Shown here one piece after another: positions 34,783-43,554 of a stretch of 64,000 nucleotides of DNA. The DNA comes from Acuticoccus sp. I52.16.1 (GTDB lineage: Bacteria > Pseudomonadota > Alphaproteobacteria > Rhizobiales > Amorphaceae), in NCBI RefSeq assembly GCF_022865125.1, contig NZ_CP094828.1:1-64000 (forward strand), in the 5' to 3' direction. The notes below the pieces were generated by a model. That model was not told where the DNA came from. It saw only the letters and a program-made list of their open reading frames with translations, and searched no databases. Positions within the stretch are counted from its first letter, which is position 1, and each line of letters begins with the position of its first letter. The position numbers were made by a program, and so were the translations under genes.

Positions 34783-36402
34783 ATGACGGGGCGCGTCGGC
34801 CAACGCCATGCCGAAGCCGAGGACGCCCTCGCCGCCCACGGCGACCTCGAGACCGCGTGGCGCTCCGGCGCCGCCACGGCGGACGCCCTCGCCGGCCTCG
34901 CCGCCGACCGCGCCGGCCTGCCGCGCTACGACCTCGCCGCGCTGGAGGCGATGACGCCGCTGATCGCCAGCCTCTCGCGCCGCTACCTGCGCGAGGCACA
35001 CATGCTGCCGCTCGTCGACCACCAGAACGCCGGCGTCCTGGTGGTCGCCGATCCCGAGCGGCGCGAGGCGATCGCCGCGGTGCGCCTCGCCTGCGGCCGC
35101 GCGATGGCGACGGCCGTCGCCTCGTTCGAGGACATCGAGTTGCTGTTGGGCCGCGCCGAGGGGGCGGCCGCACCAGCGCCGCCCGAGCCCGAGGCGGCGG
35201 TGACGCTGGAAGACTCGATCGACACCCTGCAGGACCTCGCCCGCGGCGCGCCGATCGTGCGCCTGATCGACCAGCTCATGGAGCGGGCCGTCGACCTCGG
35301 CGCCACCGACATCCACCTGGAGACCGAGCGCGACCAGCTGAGGGTGCGGCTCCGCGTCGACGGGCAGCTGAGGGCCGAGCCGCCGCTGGCCCGGCATCTG
35401 GCACCGGCGGTGCTGTCGCGCATCAAGATCCTCGCCGGACTCGACATCGCCGAGCGCCGACTGCCGCAGGACGGGCGCGCCAACATCCGCGTCGGGCAGA
35501 CCGAGGCGGACCTGCGCGTGGCCATCATGCCGACGATGCACGGCGAGACGGCGGTAATGCGCATCCTGCTCAAGGACAACCGCCTCTTGGACCTCGCCCG
35601 CATCGGCATGGGCGAGACCGACCGCGCCGCCGTCGCCGCCCTCCTCGCCGAGCCACACGGGCTGCTCGTGGTCACCGGCCCCACCGGCAGCGGCAAGACG
35701 ACGACGCTCGCCACGGCCATCGCGATGCTGAACGACCCGGCGCGCAAGATCGTCACCGTGGAGGATCCGGTCGAGTACCAGCTCGCCGGTGTGCATCAGA
35801 CCCAGGTGCGCCCCGCCATCGGCATCACCTTCGCCCACGCCCTGCGCGCCTTCCTGCGCCATGATCCGGACATCATCATGGTCGGCGAAATGCGCGACCG
35901 GGAGACGGCGGGGATCGGCATCCAGGCGGCGCTGACGGGTCACCTGGTGCTGACCACGCTGCACACCAACTCCGCCGCCGACGCGGTCGTGCGCCTTGTC
36001 GACTTGGGCGTGGAGCCGTACCTCATCGCCTCCACCTTGCGCGGCGTGCTGGGCCAGCGCCTGGTGCGGCGGCTGTGCCCGCGGTGCGCGGCGCCGGGCG
36101 AGCCGCTGGCGCCGATCGCCGCGCGCCTGGGGGTGCCCGATGCGGTGCCGGACGCGGCGGTGGCCCTGGTCGCCGTCGGTTGCGGCGCCTGCGGGCAGAC
36201 GGGCTATCGCGGTCGCATCGCCATCTTCGAGGTGCTCAAGGTCGACCCCGTGGTACGCCGGCTGATCCGCGAGGCGCCGGAGCCGGAGCGCATCGCCGCG
36301 GCAGCCGTGGCGGCCGGCATGACGTCGATGCTGGCGGACGGCCTGCGCAAGGTCGCCGAGGGGATCACCACCGTCGAGGAGGTCGTGCGCACGGCGGGGT
36401 GA
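34783..36402 (+). CDS. gspE: Type II secretion ATPase GspE
   Basis: 539 residues, hexameric cytoplasmic ATPase powering pseudopilus assembly. N1 domain (~50-125), N2/PAS-like region with DLGATDIHLETERDQLRVRLRVDG at ~171, Walker A GPTGSGKTT (299-307), Asp box TVEDPVEYQLAGVHQTQV, Walker B DPDIIMVGEMRD, His box TGHLVLTTLHTNSAADAV. The zinc-binding four-cysteine motif is present (C432, C435, C467, C470). Start ATG 34783 follows a poor ribosome site; the domain begins soon after. Confidence 0.96.
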   Translation: MTGRVGQRHAEAEDALAAHGDLETAWRSGAATADALAGLAADRAGLPRYDLAALEAMTPLIASLSRRYLREAHMLPLVDHQNAGVLVVADPERREAIAAVRLACGRAMATAVASFEDIELLLGRAEGAAAPAPPEPEAAVTLEDSIDTLQDLARGAPIVRLIDQLMERAVDLGATDIHLETERDQLRVRLRVDGQLRAEPPLARHLAPAVLSRIKILAGLDIAERRLPQDGRANIRVGQTEADLRVAIMPTMHGETAVMRILLKDNRLLDLARIGMGETDRAAVAALLAEPHGLLVVTGPTGSGKTTTLATAIAMLNDPARKIVTVEDPVEYQLAGVHQTQVRPAIGITFAHALRAFLRHDPDIIMVGEMRDRETAGIGIQAALTGHLVLTTLHTNSAADAVVRLVDLGVEPYLIASTLRGVLGQRLVRRLCPRCAAPGEPLAPIAARLGVPDAVPDAAVALVAVGCGACGQTGYRGRIAIFEVLKVDPVVRRLIREAPEPERIAAAAVAAGMTSMLADGLRKVAEGITTVEEVVRTAG

Positions 36403-36446
36403 ACGCCGGCCGTCGATCACGCTAGACTGGTGCAACGAACGAGGAC

Positions 36447-37448
36447 ATGGCGGCTATGGCGACCCTTTTCGGCCGACTGGTGGACGCGTTTGCCGACGTC
36501 GTCGCGCCGCTGTTCGGGCGTGGGCGCGGGGTGCGCATCGTCGCCGTGGAGGGGGCGGAGGGCCTCGCCGTCTACCGCGTCGCCCGCGGCCGGGCGACGG
36601 CGCTGGCGCACGACGCCCCCCTCGCCGCGCACGGCGGCCCCGTGGAGATGCGCCTCGCCGCCGAGCGGGTCCTGACCCGCACCGTGCGCCTCCCGGCCGA
36701 GGGGCGCGACTACTTCGAGGCGATCCTGCGCCACCGGCTCGACCGGCTGACCCCCTGGGAGCCGGCGAGCGTGGTGTTCGGCTTCGCGCCGGCGGCGGCC
36801 GTCGACGGCGACGGGCAGGTCCCTGTCGCCTTCGCCGCCACCTCCGCCGCCATCGCCGCCGACGCCGAAGCCAAGCTCGCCGCCCGCGGGCTGCGGCCGA
36901 CCGCCCTCGGCATCGCCGGCGACGGGCCCGAGGCTCCCCTCGGCATCGACCTCTACCGCGGCGAGCGCGCGCCGCGGCGGACCGCCTTCCGTCGCCGGGT
37001 GGGGCTCGCGGCCGCCCTGACGCTGGCGCTGACCGGGATGGCTGCCGGCGGCACCGCGTGGTTGCGCCACCAGGAGGAGGCCGCGCTCGCCGCCGTCGAT
37101 GCGGATCTGGCGCGATTGCGCCGCGCCCTGGTCGCGCGGGCGGCCGATGCGGGCGCCAGCCGCAGCGAGCGGCTCCTCGCCGAGGCCGTACCGGAGCGCT
37201 CCGCCGCCGTCCTCCTCGACGGCCTGGCCGACGCGCTGGACGACGGCACCTACCTCACCGCGCTCGAGATCACCCCCCGCACGGTGCGCCTCGCCGGCGT
37301 CTCGACCGACGCGCCCGGCCTCATCCCGGCGCTGGAGGGAAGCGCCCTCTTGGATGGCGTTCGCTTCGGCGCGCCGGTGGTCCGAACCGAGGACGGCGCC
37401 GACAGCTTCGACATCGAGGCCAGCCGCACCAAGGCGGCGACGCCGTGA
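36447..37448 (+). CDS. gspL: Type II secretion inner-membrane protein GspL/PilN-like
   Basis: 333 residues. A cytoplasmic actin-like part (~20-180; VRIVAVEGAEGLAVYR, RTVRLPAEGRDYFEAILRHRLDRLTPWEP) is followed by one membrane helix (~195-215, VGLAAALTLALTGMAAGG) and a periplasmic PilN/GspL ferredoxin-like part (LLDGLADALDDGTYLTALEITPRTVRLAG). It recruits GspE to the membrane. Its stop overlaps the GTG of gspM (GTGA). Confidence 0.85.
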   Translation: MAAMATLFGRLVDAFADVVAPLFGRGRGVRIVAVEGAEGLAVYRVARGRATALAHDAPLAAHGGPVEMRLAAERVLTRTVRLPAEGRDYFEAILRHRLDRLTPWEPASVVFGFAPAAAVDGDGQVPVAFAATSAAIAADAEAKLAARGLRPTALGIAGDGPEAPLGIDLYRGERAPRRTAFRRRVGLAAALTLALTGMAAGGTAWLRHQEEAALAAVDADLARLRRALVARAADAGASRSERLLAEAVPERSAAVLLDGLADALDDGTYLTALEITPRTVRLAGVSTDAPGLIPALEGSALLDGVRFGAPVVRTEDGADSFDIEASRTKAATP

Positions 37449-38020
37449 GCACCCGCCCCTCGCCCGGCCCGGCGGCGGCGCCGTCCCGCGTGATGCGCCT
37501 CGCCGCGGTGCTTCTGTTCGTGGGCGGGCCGCTGGCGCTGGCCTCGCTCGCCGCCGTCGACGCGGTGCGCATTGCCGAGCTGCGCGACCGCGTCGACCGG
37601 CGGCTCATCGAGATGGCGCCGCTGCGGGCCCGCATCACCCGCCTCGCCCCCACCCCGGCCGATACCGAGGCCCTCTACCTCCCCGGCGCCTCCCGCGCGC
37701 TCGCCGCGGCGTGGCTGCAACGCCATCTCGGCACGATCCTCTCCGAGCATGCCGCCCGCATCACCACCTTCCAGATCGAGGGGGCGGACGGCGCGGGGTC
37801 CGGCGAGGGGGATGCCGGGGATATCCTCCTGCGCGTGGCGTTCGAAGCCGGCAACGCCGCCCTCCTCGACAGCCTCCTCGCCATCGAGACGACCTTGCCG
37901 CTGCTGACCGTCGAACGCCTCTCCGTCCGCCGGAGCGCCGTGGCGCCACCAGAAGGCGAGGCCCCGCGGCTCGACGTCGACATGGTCGTGCGCGGGTTCC
38001 GCCGCGAGGGCACCGCGTGA
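37445..38020 (+). CDS. gspM: Type II secretion protein GspM-like
   Basis: 191 residues: short cytoplasmic N-terminus, one membrane helix (~17-37, MRLAAVLLFVGGPLALASLAA), a coiled stretch (IAELRDRVDRRLIEMAPLRARI) and a small periplasmic domain. Size, topology and position after gspL are those of GspM, the partner of GspL. Sequence similarity is only partial by eye. GTG start overlaps the gspL stop and its TGA overlaps the next GTG. Confidence 0.75.
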   Translation: MSTRPSPGPAAAPSRVMRLAAVLLFVGGPLALASLAAVDAVRIAELRDRVDRRLIEMAPLRARITRLAPTPADTEALYLPGASRALAAAWLQRHLGTILSEHAARITTFQIEGADGAGSGEGDAGDILLRVAFEAGNAALLDSLLAIETTLPLLTVERLSVRRSAVAPPEGEAPRLDVDMVVRGFRREGTA

Positions 38021-38562
38021 GGCGCCTCGCCGGGCCCGCCCTTCTCGCGCTCGCGCTTGCGCTCGCCGAGGCCGGCCCGGCGCTGGGCGAGCCGGCACCG
38101 GCCCACCCCCTCGCGGGGCTGACCCGAGAGAACGTCGCCGCCGCGCGCGAGCGCCCGCTCTTCGCCCCCACGCGCCGCCCGCCCGCCGCCAAGCCGCGCC
38201 GCGTGACGCTGCCCGCGAGCCCCGTGCTGACACAGCCCGAGCTGCAACTGATCGGCGTCGTGGAGATGGGCGGGCGCTCGATCGCCATCGTCAGCGCCCT
38301 CGACACCGAAGAGACGCTGACGCTGCACACCGGCGCCCACGTCGGCCCGTGGAGCGTGGAGGCGATCACGCCCGGCGGCGTCACCCTGCGCGAGGGCGAC
38401 AGGCGGGTGGTGCTGGAGCTCTTCGAGCCCGACCGCGAACGCTCGGAAGACGAGGACCCGCCGGCCGAGGCGACGCCCTACCCGCGCCACGCCCTGTCGG
38501 ACGTCTCCAGCGACATGTTGATGAAGATCCTGCGCGGGGAGGCGAGGATCGAGAACCCGTGA
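38017..38562 (+). CDS. gspN: Type II secretion protein GspN/GspC-like (HR-domain)
   Basis: 181 residues with a signal peptide or anchor at the N-terminus (LAGPALLALALALAEAGPALG). Motif RERPLFAPTRRPPA followed by a small beta domain (LQLIGVVEMGGRSIAIVSALDTEETLTLHTGAHVG split over two strands, WSVEAITPGGVTLREGDRRVVLELF) corresponds to the HR/PilP-like domain that links the inner membrane platform to the secretin. In alphaproteobacteria such proteins are usually called GspN; functionally it may stand in for GspC, which is otherwise absent. GTG start, GTGA overlap with gspM. Confidence 0.72.
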   Translation: MRRLAGPALLALALALAEAGPALGEPAPAHPLAGLTRENVAAARERPLFAPTRRPPAAKPRRVTLPASPVLTQPELQLIGVVEMGGRSIAIVSALDTEETLTLHTGAHVGPWSVEAITPGGVTLREGDRRVVLELFEPDRERSEDEDPPAEATPYPRHALSDVSSDMLMKILRGEARIENP

Positions 38563-38566
38563 CGGC

Positions 38567-39565
38567 TCAGATCCGCCGGCCGTCGGCGCCGATGACGATG
38601 CCCTCGGGAAAGAATCCGCCGCCGCCGCTGCGCCCGCGACCCGCGTAGAGCGCGCCGAGCGTGGCGCCGAGGTCGTCGGCGGGGATGAAGCCGGAGAAGT
38701 CGGTCGGGATGGCGTCGGCGATGACGCCGCTGCCCGCGCCCGGGTCGATGACCTCGGTACCGCGCAGGCGCGCCTCCAGCGCGGCGATGGCCCGCGCCTC
38801 GGCCGCGAGACCGCGCTGGCGGGCCAGCATCCGCAACGCGCCGGCCTGGTATCCCTCCGCCGGCGTCACGCGGTGCAGCACGGTGCGGACGTTGGGGTCG
38901 ACCACGCGCTCCAGGATCGTGGTGTAGGCACTGACGGCGATGTCCTCGACCAGCAGCGCGCACAGGATGAGCGCGTCGGCGCTTGCGAACGGGCTCGCTG
39001 CGCCGCCCAGCCCACCCGCCGCCCCGGCGAACGGGCGGAAGCCGCCGACGAAGTCGATCGCCGGGCGGTCCACGGCGCTGCGGCCATAGCCGTCGAAGAA
39101 GGCACGCAGGACGGTGATGTGCCGCGCCTCGAGGTCGGCACACTCGGCGACGAGGGCGGCGAGGTCCTCGCCGATCCCGGTCATCGGTCCGCCGCCGATC
39201 ACCTCCCCCGGCGCGGACCCGGAAAAGGCCGGGCCCAGGTCGACCGAGCCGTGCAGCGCGTGATTGTACAGCTCGAACTGCAAGTGCTCGAGGCTTAGGA
39301 CGAGGTTCAGGAGCGCGAAGTCGCCCAGCCCGTCGTCCGGCATCGCGGCACGCTGCGCCTCTGCCTCGACCGGGACGAGCCCGCCGGCCAACGCGCCGAC
39401 GCCCGCCGTCCCCAGCGCGGCGGCGCGCAGGAAGGCACGGCGCGCGGGGTCGGGCGAAGCGACTGTCGTGCGGGCGCGGGCGGGGGCGGGGGAAAAGGCG
39501 GTATCGGAAGAGCGAGGGCGGGCAGCCTCGTCCGCTCGGCGGTCACTCGCGCGTGGCTCGCTCAT
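38567..39565 (-). CDS. Tat-exported ferritin-like domain protein
   Basis: 332 residues. A twin-arginine signal (DPARRAFLRAAALGTAGVGALAGG, with the RR at about 43-44) precedes a four-helix ferritin-like domain (DFALLNLVLSLEHLQFELYNHAL ... LAALVAECADLEARHITVLRAFF ... ALLVEDIAVSAYTTILERV). Carboxylates and histidines on these helices (LEHLQFE, DLEARH) could bind metal. The protein would cross the inner membrane folded, a route typical for T2SS substrates, and its gene ends 4 bases from gspN. Function unknown. ATG 39565 is preferred so that the RR motif is near the N-terminus. Confidence 0.8.
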   Translation of the reverse strand: MSEPRASDRRADEAARPRSSDTAFSPAPARARTTVASPDPARRAFLRAAALGTAGVGALAGGLVPVEAEAQRAAMPDDGLGDFALLNLVLSLEHLQFELYNHALHGSVDLGPAFSGSAPGEVIGGGPMTGIGEDLAALVAECADLEARHITVLRAFFDGYGRSAVDRPAIDFVGGFRPFAGAAGGLGGAASPFASADALILCALLVEDIAVSAYTTILERVVDPNVRTVLHRVTPAEGYQAGALRMLARQRGLAAEARAIAALEARLRGTEVIDPGAGSGVIADAIPTDFSGFIPADDLGATLGALYAGRGRSGGGGFFPEGIVIGADGRRI

Positions 39566-39972
39566 GCAGCTCCTCTGGGCCGGCGTCGCGGCCAGCTCTA
39601 TTGAGCCGTTTGCAGGAAGGCTAGACGCCGGGGCGACAATTTTCACATCGCCCGCGGCCGGTGCGATCGAACTGCGCCGGATCCTGCGCACTTTCGCGCC
39701 GTTCGGCCAGGACCGTCGCGCCCGGACACGGTCACAATGTCGCGATCACCGCGCCCGCGCCGAAGGCGGACGCCGCCGCGCGCCCTCGTGCGCGCCCCCG
39801 CGCGTTTGAGCCTGCGCGAATCGGCCGGTGCGAATCGGGCCGGCGCCGCGCAGCGACGGGGCGCGCTCGCTCGCCTTCCCCGTCTGTGCTCGTGGGCACG
39901 TCCCGGCACTGTCGCGGCGCCCACCTCGGGGCTGCGGACGGCCGCGGTGCCGTCCTTCACGAGGAGGCGCAG
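39566..39972. other. Intergenic region between ferritin-like and sigma-factor genes
   Basis: 407 bases with divergent genes on either side. I see no conserved RNA or convincing small gene. The sigma-factor frame stays open leftwards to 39661, but codon use and lack of similarity speak against it being coding. A GAGGAGG ribosome site at 39961-39967 marks the likely start of the sigma gene. Confidence 0.4.
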
Positions 39973-40602
39973 TTGATTGCTGATAGAGTCGCAAACGCCG
40001 GGCCGCCGGCCTTCGTGGCCGCGCGCCCCCGGCCCCGCCCCGTACTTCGCGTGATCCCCGGTTGCCAGCAGACCGGCCCGCGCCACGATCCCGTCGCCGG
40101 CCTGCTCTCGGCCGTCGCCGCCGGGGACGAGCGCGCCTTCCGCGACCTCTATGCCCTGATCGCGCCGCGCCTTCGGGCCCACGCCGCCCGGCGCGTGGCG
40201 GACGAGGTCGCCGCCGAGGAGGTCGCCCAGGACACGCTGCTGGAGGTCTGGAACGCCGCGCGCCGCTACGACGGGCGGACCACCGGCGAGGCCTGGATCA
40301 TCGCCCGCGCCGAGCGCCATATCCAAAGCGCCTGCCGCCCCGCGCCTATCGAGACGACGCCGATCCCCGAGGCGCTGGCGGCGCCCGACCCGATCGCCGC
40401 CGGCGAGATCGCCGAGGCGGTGCGTGCGGTGGTGGCGACGCTCCCCCGCGAGGAGCGCCAGGCGATCCAACGCTGCCACCTCGATGGGCTGACCATCGCC
40501 GACGCCGCCCTCGCCGCGGGCCGCTCCGTGGCGACGGTGAAACTGCACCTCTCCCGCGCCCGGCCACGCCTGCGCGCCCGCCTCGCCAAACTGCGCGGCT
40601 GA
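39973..40602 (+). CDS. ECF-type RNA polymerase sigma factor
   Basis: About 209 residues if TTG 39973 is the start (GAGGAGG 5 bases upstream); GTG 40051 would give 183 residues beginning just before the conserved part. Region 2 is LLSAVAAGDERAFRDLYALIAPRLRAHAARRV followed by EEVAQDTLLEVWNAARRYDGR; region 4 is LPREERQAIQRCHLDGLTIADAALAAGRSVATVKLHLSRARPRLRARL. No anti-sigma gene follows. It is divergent from the Tat ferritin-like gene, a possible target. The stop is 2 bases before the sigma-54 promoter of the guanidine operon. Confidence 0.85.
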   Translation: MIADRVANAGPPAFVAARPRPRPVLRVIPGCQQTGPRHDPVAGLLSAVAAGDERAFRDLYALIAPRLRAHAARRVADEVAAEEVAQDTLLEVWNAARRYDGRTTGEAWIIARAERHIQSACRPAPIETTPIPEALAAPDPIAAGEIAEAVRAVVATLPREERQAIQRCHLDGLTIADAALAAGRSVATVKLHLSRARPRLRARLAKLRG

Positions 40603-40604
40603 GC

Positions 40605-40620
40605 TGGCATCCCTCTTGCT
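40605..40620 (+). promoter_or_regulatory. Sigma-54 (RpoN) promoter of the guanidine operon
   Basis: TGGCATCCCTCTTGCT fits the -24/-12 consensus TGGCAC-N5-TTGCW with exact GG-N10-GC spacing (GG 40606-40607, GC 40618-40619). Transcription would start near 40630, i.e. just before the first base of the riboswitch stem at 40632, which strongly supports it. RpoN promoters need an activator such as NtrC; I could not find a clean NtrC site, which would lie inside the sigma-factor gene. Confidence 0.75.
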
Positions 40621-40631
40621 TCGATCCCCTC

Positions 40632-40744
40632 GTGCGGTGCGTCTAGGGTTCCGGCGTTGGTGACAGCGCGACTGGTCCGAGAGACGCAAGCCCTGCCGGT
40701 GGCGGGGTTACACGGCGGGCCAAAATCCCGGGAGAACGCCGCAC
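40632..40744 (+). promoter_or_regulatory. Guanidine-I riboswitch (ykkC class)
   Basis: All conserved blocks are present in order: CTAGGGTTCCG (40643-40653), ACTGGTCCGAGAG (40671-40683), ACACGG (40710-40715) and CAAAATCCCGGGAGA (40721-40735). The outer stem P1 pairs GTGCGGTG (40632-40639) with CGCCGCAC (40737-40744), one G-U pair. Guanidine binding is expected to switch the downstream genes on. In the 90 bases that follow, CCTTCTC (40777-40783) can pair with GAGAAGG (40825-40831) at the ribosome site, so translational control is plausible; this last point is inference. Confidence 0.95.
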
Positions 40745-40833
40745 GGTTCCGCGCTCGAGCGGGTCCGTCTCCCGGTCCTTCTCGTGCGCATTCATTGCGA
40801 TCCGGCACACGCCGGCCCGAGGAGGAGAAGGTG

Positions 40834-41904
40834 ATGACACCGACCAAGGCCGTCGCGGCGCTCGCCGCCATCCTGGCCACCGCCGCCGCCAGTATCCCGG
40901 CCAGCGCCCCCGCCAGCGCCCAGGAAAAGACCGACTTTTCGGTCTGCTGGTCGATCTATGTCGGCTGGATGCCGTGGGGCTACATGCAGGACAGCGGCAT
41001 CCTGAAGAAGTGGGCCGACAAGTACGGAATCACCGTCGAGGCCGTGCAGATCAACGACTACGTCGAGTCCATCAACCAGTACACCGCCGGCCAGTACGAC
41101 GGCTGCTCGATGACCAACATGGACGCCCTCTCGATCCCCGCCGGCGGCGGCGTCGACACCACCGCCCTCATCGTCGGCGACTATTCCGACGGCAACGACG
41201 GCATCGTCCTGAAGGGCAATGACACCCTCGCCGAGATCGCCGGCGAGCGGGTCAATCTCGTGGAGCTGTCGGTCTCGCACTATCTGCTGGCGCGAGGGCT
41301 GGAGATGGTCGACCTCGCCGAGCGCGACATCACCGTCGTCAACACCTCCGACGCCGACCTCGTCGCCGCCTACACCACGCCGGACGTCACGGCCGTGGTC
41401 ACCTGGAATCCGCTGCTGTCGGAAATCCTCGGCATGCCGGACTCCACGAAGGTGTTCGACTCGTCCGAAATTCCGGGCGAGATCATCGACATGATGGTCG
41501 TCAACACCGAGACGCTCCAGGCCAACCCGGACTTCGGCAAGGCTCTGGTCGGCGCCTGGTACGAGACGATGGCGCTGATGCAGGGCGACGACATCGACGC
41601 GCTGACCGCGATGGCGACCGCCTCCGGCACCGACATCGAAGGCTACAAGGAGCAGCTCGCCTCCACCGCGATGTTCTACACCCCGGCCGAGGCGGTGGAG
41701 TTCGTCGCCGGCGAGGGCCTCCCCGAGACGATGACATTCGTCGCCACCTTCCTGTTCGATCACGGCATCCTCGGCACCGGGGCGCCGAGCGCGGAGTTCG
41801 TCGGCGTGGAGTATCCGGACGGGTCCGTCACCGGCGACACGGGCAACGTCAAGCTGCGCTTCGACACCACGTACATGCAGATGGCGGCCGACGGCCGGCT
41901 CTGA
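40834..41904 (+). CDS. ABC transporter substrate-binding protein, guanidine operon (NitT/TauT-like)
   Basis: 356 residues with a Sec signal peptide (cleavage near ASAPASAQ, residue ~29). Mature part: DFSVCWSIYVGWMPWGYM, DYVESINQYTAGQYDGCSMTNMDALSIPAGGG. This matches the NitT/TauT-related binding proteins formerly named after the urea-carboxylase region, which are now tied to guanidine use. It presumably binds guanidinium in the periplasm. First gene behind the guanidine-I riboswitch; ATG 40834 has GAGGAGGAG upstream. The conserved acidic/aromatic residues suit a small cation. Confidence 0.9.
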   Translation: MTPTKAVAALAAILATAAASIPASAPASAQEKTDFSVCWSIYVGWMPWGYMQDSGILKKWADKYGITVEAVQINDYVESINQYTAGQYDGCSMTNMDALSIPAGGGVDTTALIVGDYSDGNDGIVLKGNDTLAEIAGERVNLVELSVSHYLLARGLEMVDLAERDITVVNTSDADLVAAYTTPDVTAVVTWNPLLSEILGMPDSTKVFDSSEIPGEIIDMMVVNTETLQANPDFGKALVGAWYETMALMQGDDIDALTAMATASGTDIEGYKEQLASTAMFYTPAEAVEFVAGEGLPETMTFVATFLFDHGILGTGAPSAEFVGVEYPDGSVTGDTGNVKLRFDTTYMQMAADGRL

Positions 41905-41920
41905 CGCGGCAGCAAGGCCC

Positions 41921-42742
41921 ATGCGCCTCGTCAACCGCAAGCCCGATCGCGTCGGCGCCATCCTCCTCGGCGCGATCCCGTTCGCGGTGGCGCTGGTGGC
42001 CTACGTCGTCGGCAGCGCGATCCGGCGGGCGGAGAACCCGGCCGACAAGCTGCTGCCCTCGCTCGGCGCGATGTGGACCACCTTCACCCGCATGGCCTTC
42101 GAGGCCGACAAGCGCACCGGCGACTACCTCCTGTGGGTCGACACGGCCGCGAGCCTGGAGCGGCTCGCCGCGGGCATGGCGATCGCCGCCGCGCTCGCGG
42201 TGGTGCTCGGCGCCGTCGTCGGCATCCTGCCGCTGGGGCGGGCGTTGTTCTCGCCCTTCGTGTCCGCCTTCTCGCTGATCCCGCCGATCACGGTGCTGCC
42301 GATCCTCTTCATCGTGCTGGGTCTCGGCGAGGCGGCCAAAGTCGGCCTCATCGTGGTGGGTACCGCGCCGCTGATGATCCGCGCGGTGGCACAGGCGATC
42401 CTCGACCTGCCGCGCGAGGAGATCATCCGCGCGCAGACGCTGGGCGCCTCGACGCTGCAACTCGCGGTGCGGGTGGTGTTGCCGCAGATGTGGCCGCATC
42501 TCGTCCGCGCGATCCGGCTGGGGCTGGTGCCGGCGTGGATCTTCCTCGTCTCGGCCGAGGCGATCGCGGCGACCGAGGGGCTCGGCTACCGCATCTTCCT
42601 CGTGCGGCGCTACCTCGCGATGGACGTCATCATCCCCTACGTCGTCTGGATCACGCTGCTCGCCTACCTGATCGACCGCGCGCTGGCGTTTGCCTCACGC
42701 CGCCTCTTCCCCTGGGCACACCTCGCGGGGGACAGCCTGTGA
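41921..42742 (+). CDS. ABC transporter permease, guanidine operon
   Basis: 273 residues, about six membrane helices, BPD_transp_1 type. The ATPase-coupling EAA loop is visible around residue 170 (EEIIRAQTLGASTLQLAVRVVLPQMWPHL). Family closest to NitT/TauT-type permeases. Starts 16 bases after the binding-protein gene and its TGA overlaps the GTG of the ATPase gene (GTGA). Confidence 0.92.
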   Translation: MRLVNRKPDRVGAILLGAIPFAVALVAYVVGSAIRRAENPADKLLPSLGAMWTTFTRMAFEADKRTGDYLLWVDTAASLERLAAGMAIAAALAVVLGAVVGILPLGRALFSPFVSAFSLIPPITVLPILFIVLGLGEAAKVGLIVVGTAPLMIRAVAQAILDLPREEIIRAQTLGASTLQLAVRVVLPQMWPHLVRAIRLGLVPAWIFLVSAEAIAATEGLGYRIFLVRRYLAMDVIIPYVVWITLLAYLIDRALAFASRRLFPWAHLAGDSL

Positions 42743-43554
42743 GCTACGTGGAGGTGCGGCGGCTGGGGCTGACCTACGGCCAATTCCCGATCCTCGAGCG
42801 CGTCTCCATGGAGGTCGCGCAAGGGGCGCTGGTGACGATCGTCGGCGCGTCGGGCTGCGGCAAGTCCACCTTTCTGCGCATGCTGCTGGGCCAGGAGCAG
42901 CCGACCGAGGGCGCGATCTTCATCGAGGGCGCGCCCATCGCGCGCGAGCCGGATCCGGACCGGGGCATCGTCTTCCAGAAGTCGTCCGTCTTCCCGCACC
43001 TGACGGTGCGTGGGAACCTGATGCTGCCCTTCGAGATCGAGCGGGGCGGTCCCTTCGCCCGGCTCACCGGCGCGCGCCGGCGCGAGGCGCGCCCGAAGGC
43101 GGAGGCGATGATGGAGCGCATCGGCCTCGCCCACGCCGCGACGCGCTATCCCGTCCAACTCTCGGGCGGAATGCAGCAGCGGCTGGCGCTCGGCCAGGCA
43201 CTGCTGCGGCGGCCCAAGATCCTGCTGCTGGACGAACCCTTCGGCGCGCTCGATCCCGGCACCCGGCGCGAGATGCAGGCGCTCCTGGTGGAGCTGTGGC
43301 GCGAGACCGGGATGACCGTCTTCATGGTCACGCACGACATCCGCGAAGCCTTCGAGCTGGGGACCCGCGTCCTCGTGTTCGACAAGATCCGCCACGACCC
43401 GCAGCACCCGCACGCCTACGGCGCGACGATCACCTACGACATCCCCCTGAAGAGCCCCGTCGCGGGCGAGAGCGGCGCCACGGCCCCGGCCGCCGAGGCC
43501 CGGCCGCGCGCGCCCCATCTCACCCTGCTGACGAACACGAAGGAACGTTCATGA
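42739..43554 (+). CDS. ABC transporter ATP-binding protein, guanidine operon
   Basis: 271 residues: Walker [10 protein letters not shown] near 37, Q-loop [12 protein letters not shown], signature [15 protein letters not shown], Walker [13 protein letters not shown], switch His in [11 protein letters not shown]. Energises guanidinium uptake with the preceding permease. A C-terminal tail of ~45 residues beyond the core is Ala/Pro-rich. GTG start within the permease stop; its own stop overlaps the ATG of the hydrolase (ATGA). Confidence 0.93.
   Translation: MSYVEVRRLGLTYGQFPILERVSMEVAQGALVTIVGASGCGKSTFLRMLLGQEQPTEGAIFIEGAPIAREPDPDRGIVFQKSSVFPHLTVRGNLMLPFEIERGGPFARLTGARRREARPKAEAMMERIGLAHAATRYPVQLSGGMQQRLALGQALLRRPKILLLDEPFGALDPGTRREMQALLVELWRETGMTVFMVTHDIREAFELGTRVLVFDKIRHDPQHPHAYGATITYDIPLKSPVAGESGATAPAAEARPRAPHLTLLTNTKERS

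Noticed and set aside
40540-40560. TGCACC in the sigma-factor gene as an NtrC half-site
   Set aside because: The second half GGTGCA is missing at the right distance, so I do not claim it.
40834-43554. Calling the ABC transporter a nitrate, taurine or urea importer
   Set aside because: Similarity to those families is only at superfamily level; riboswitch and hydrolase context point to guanidine.
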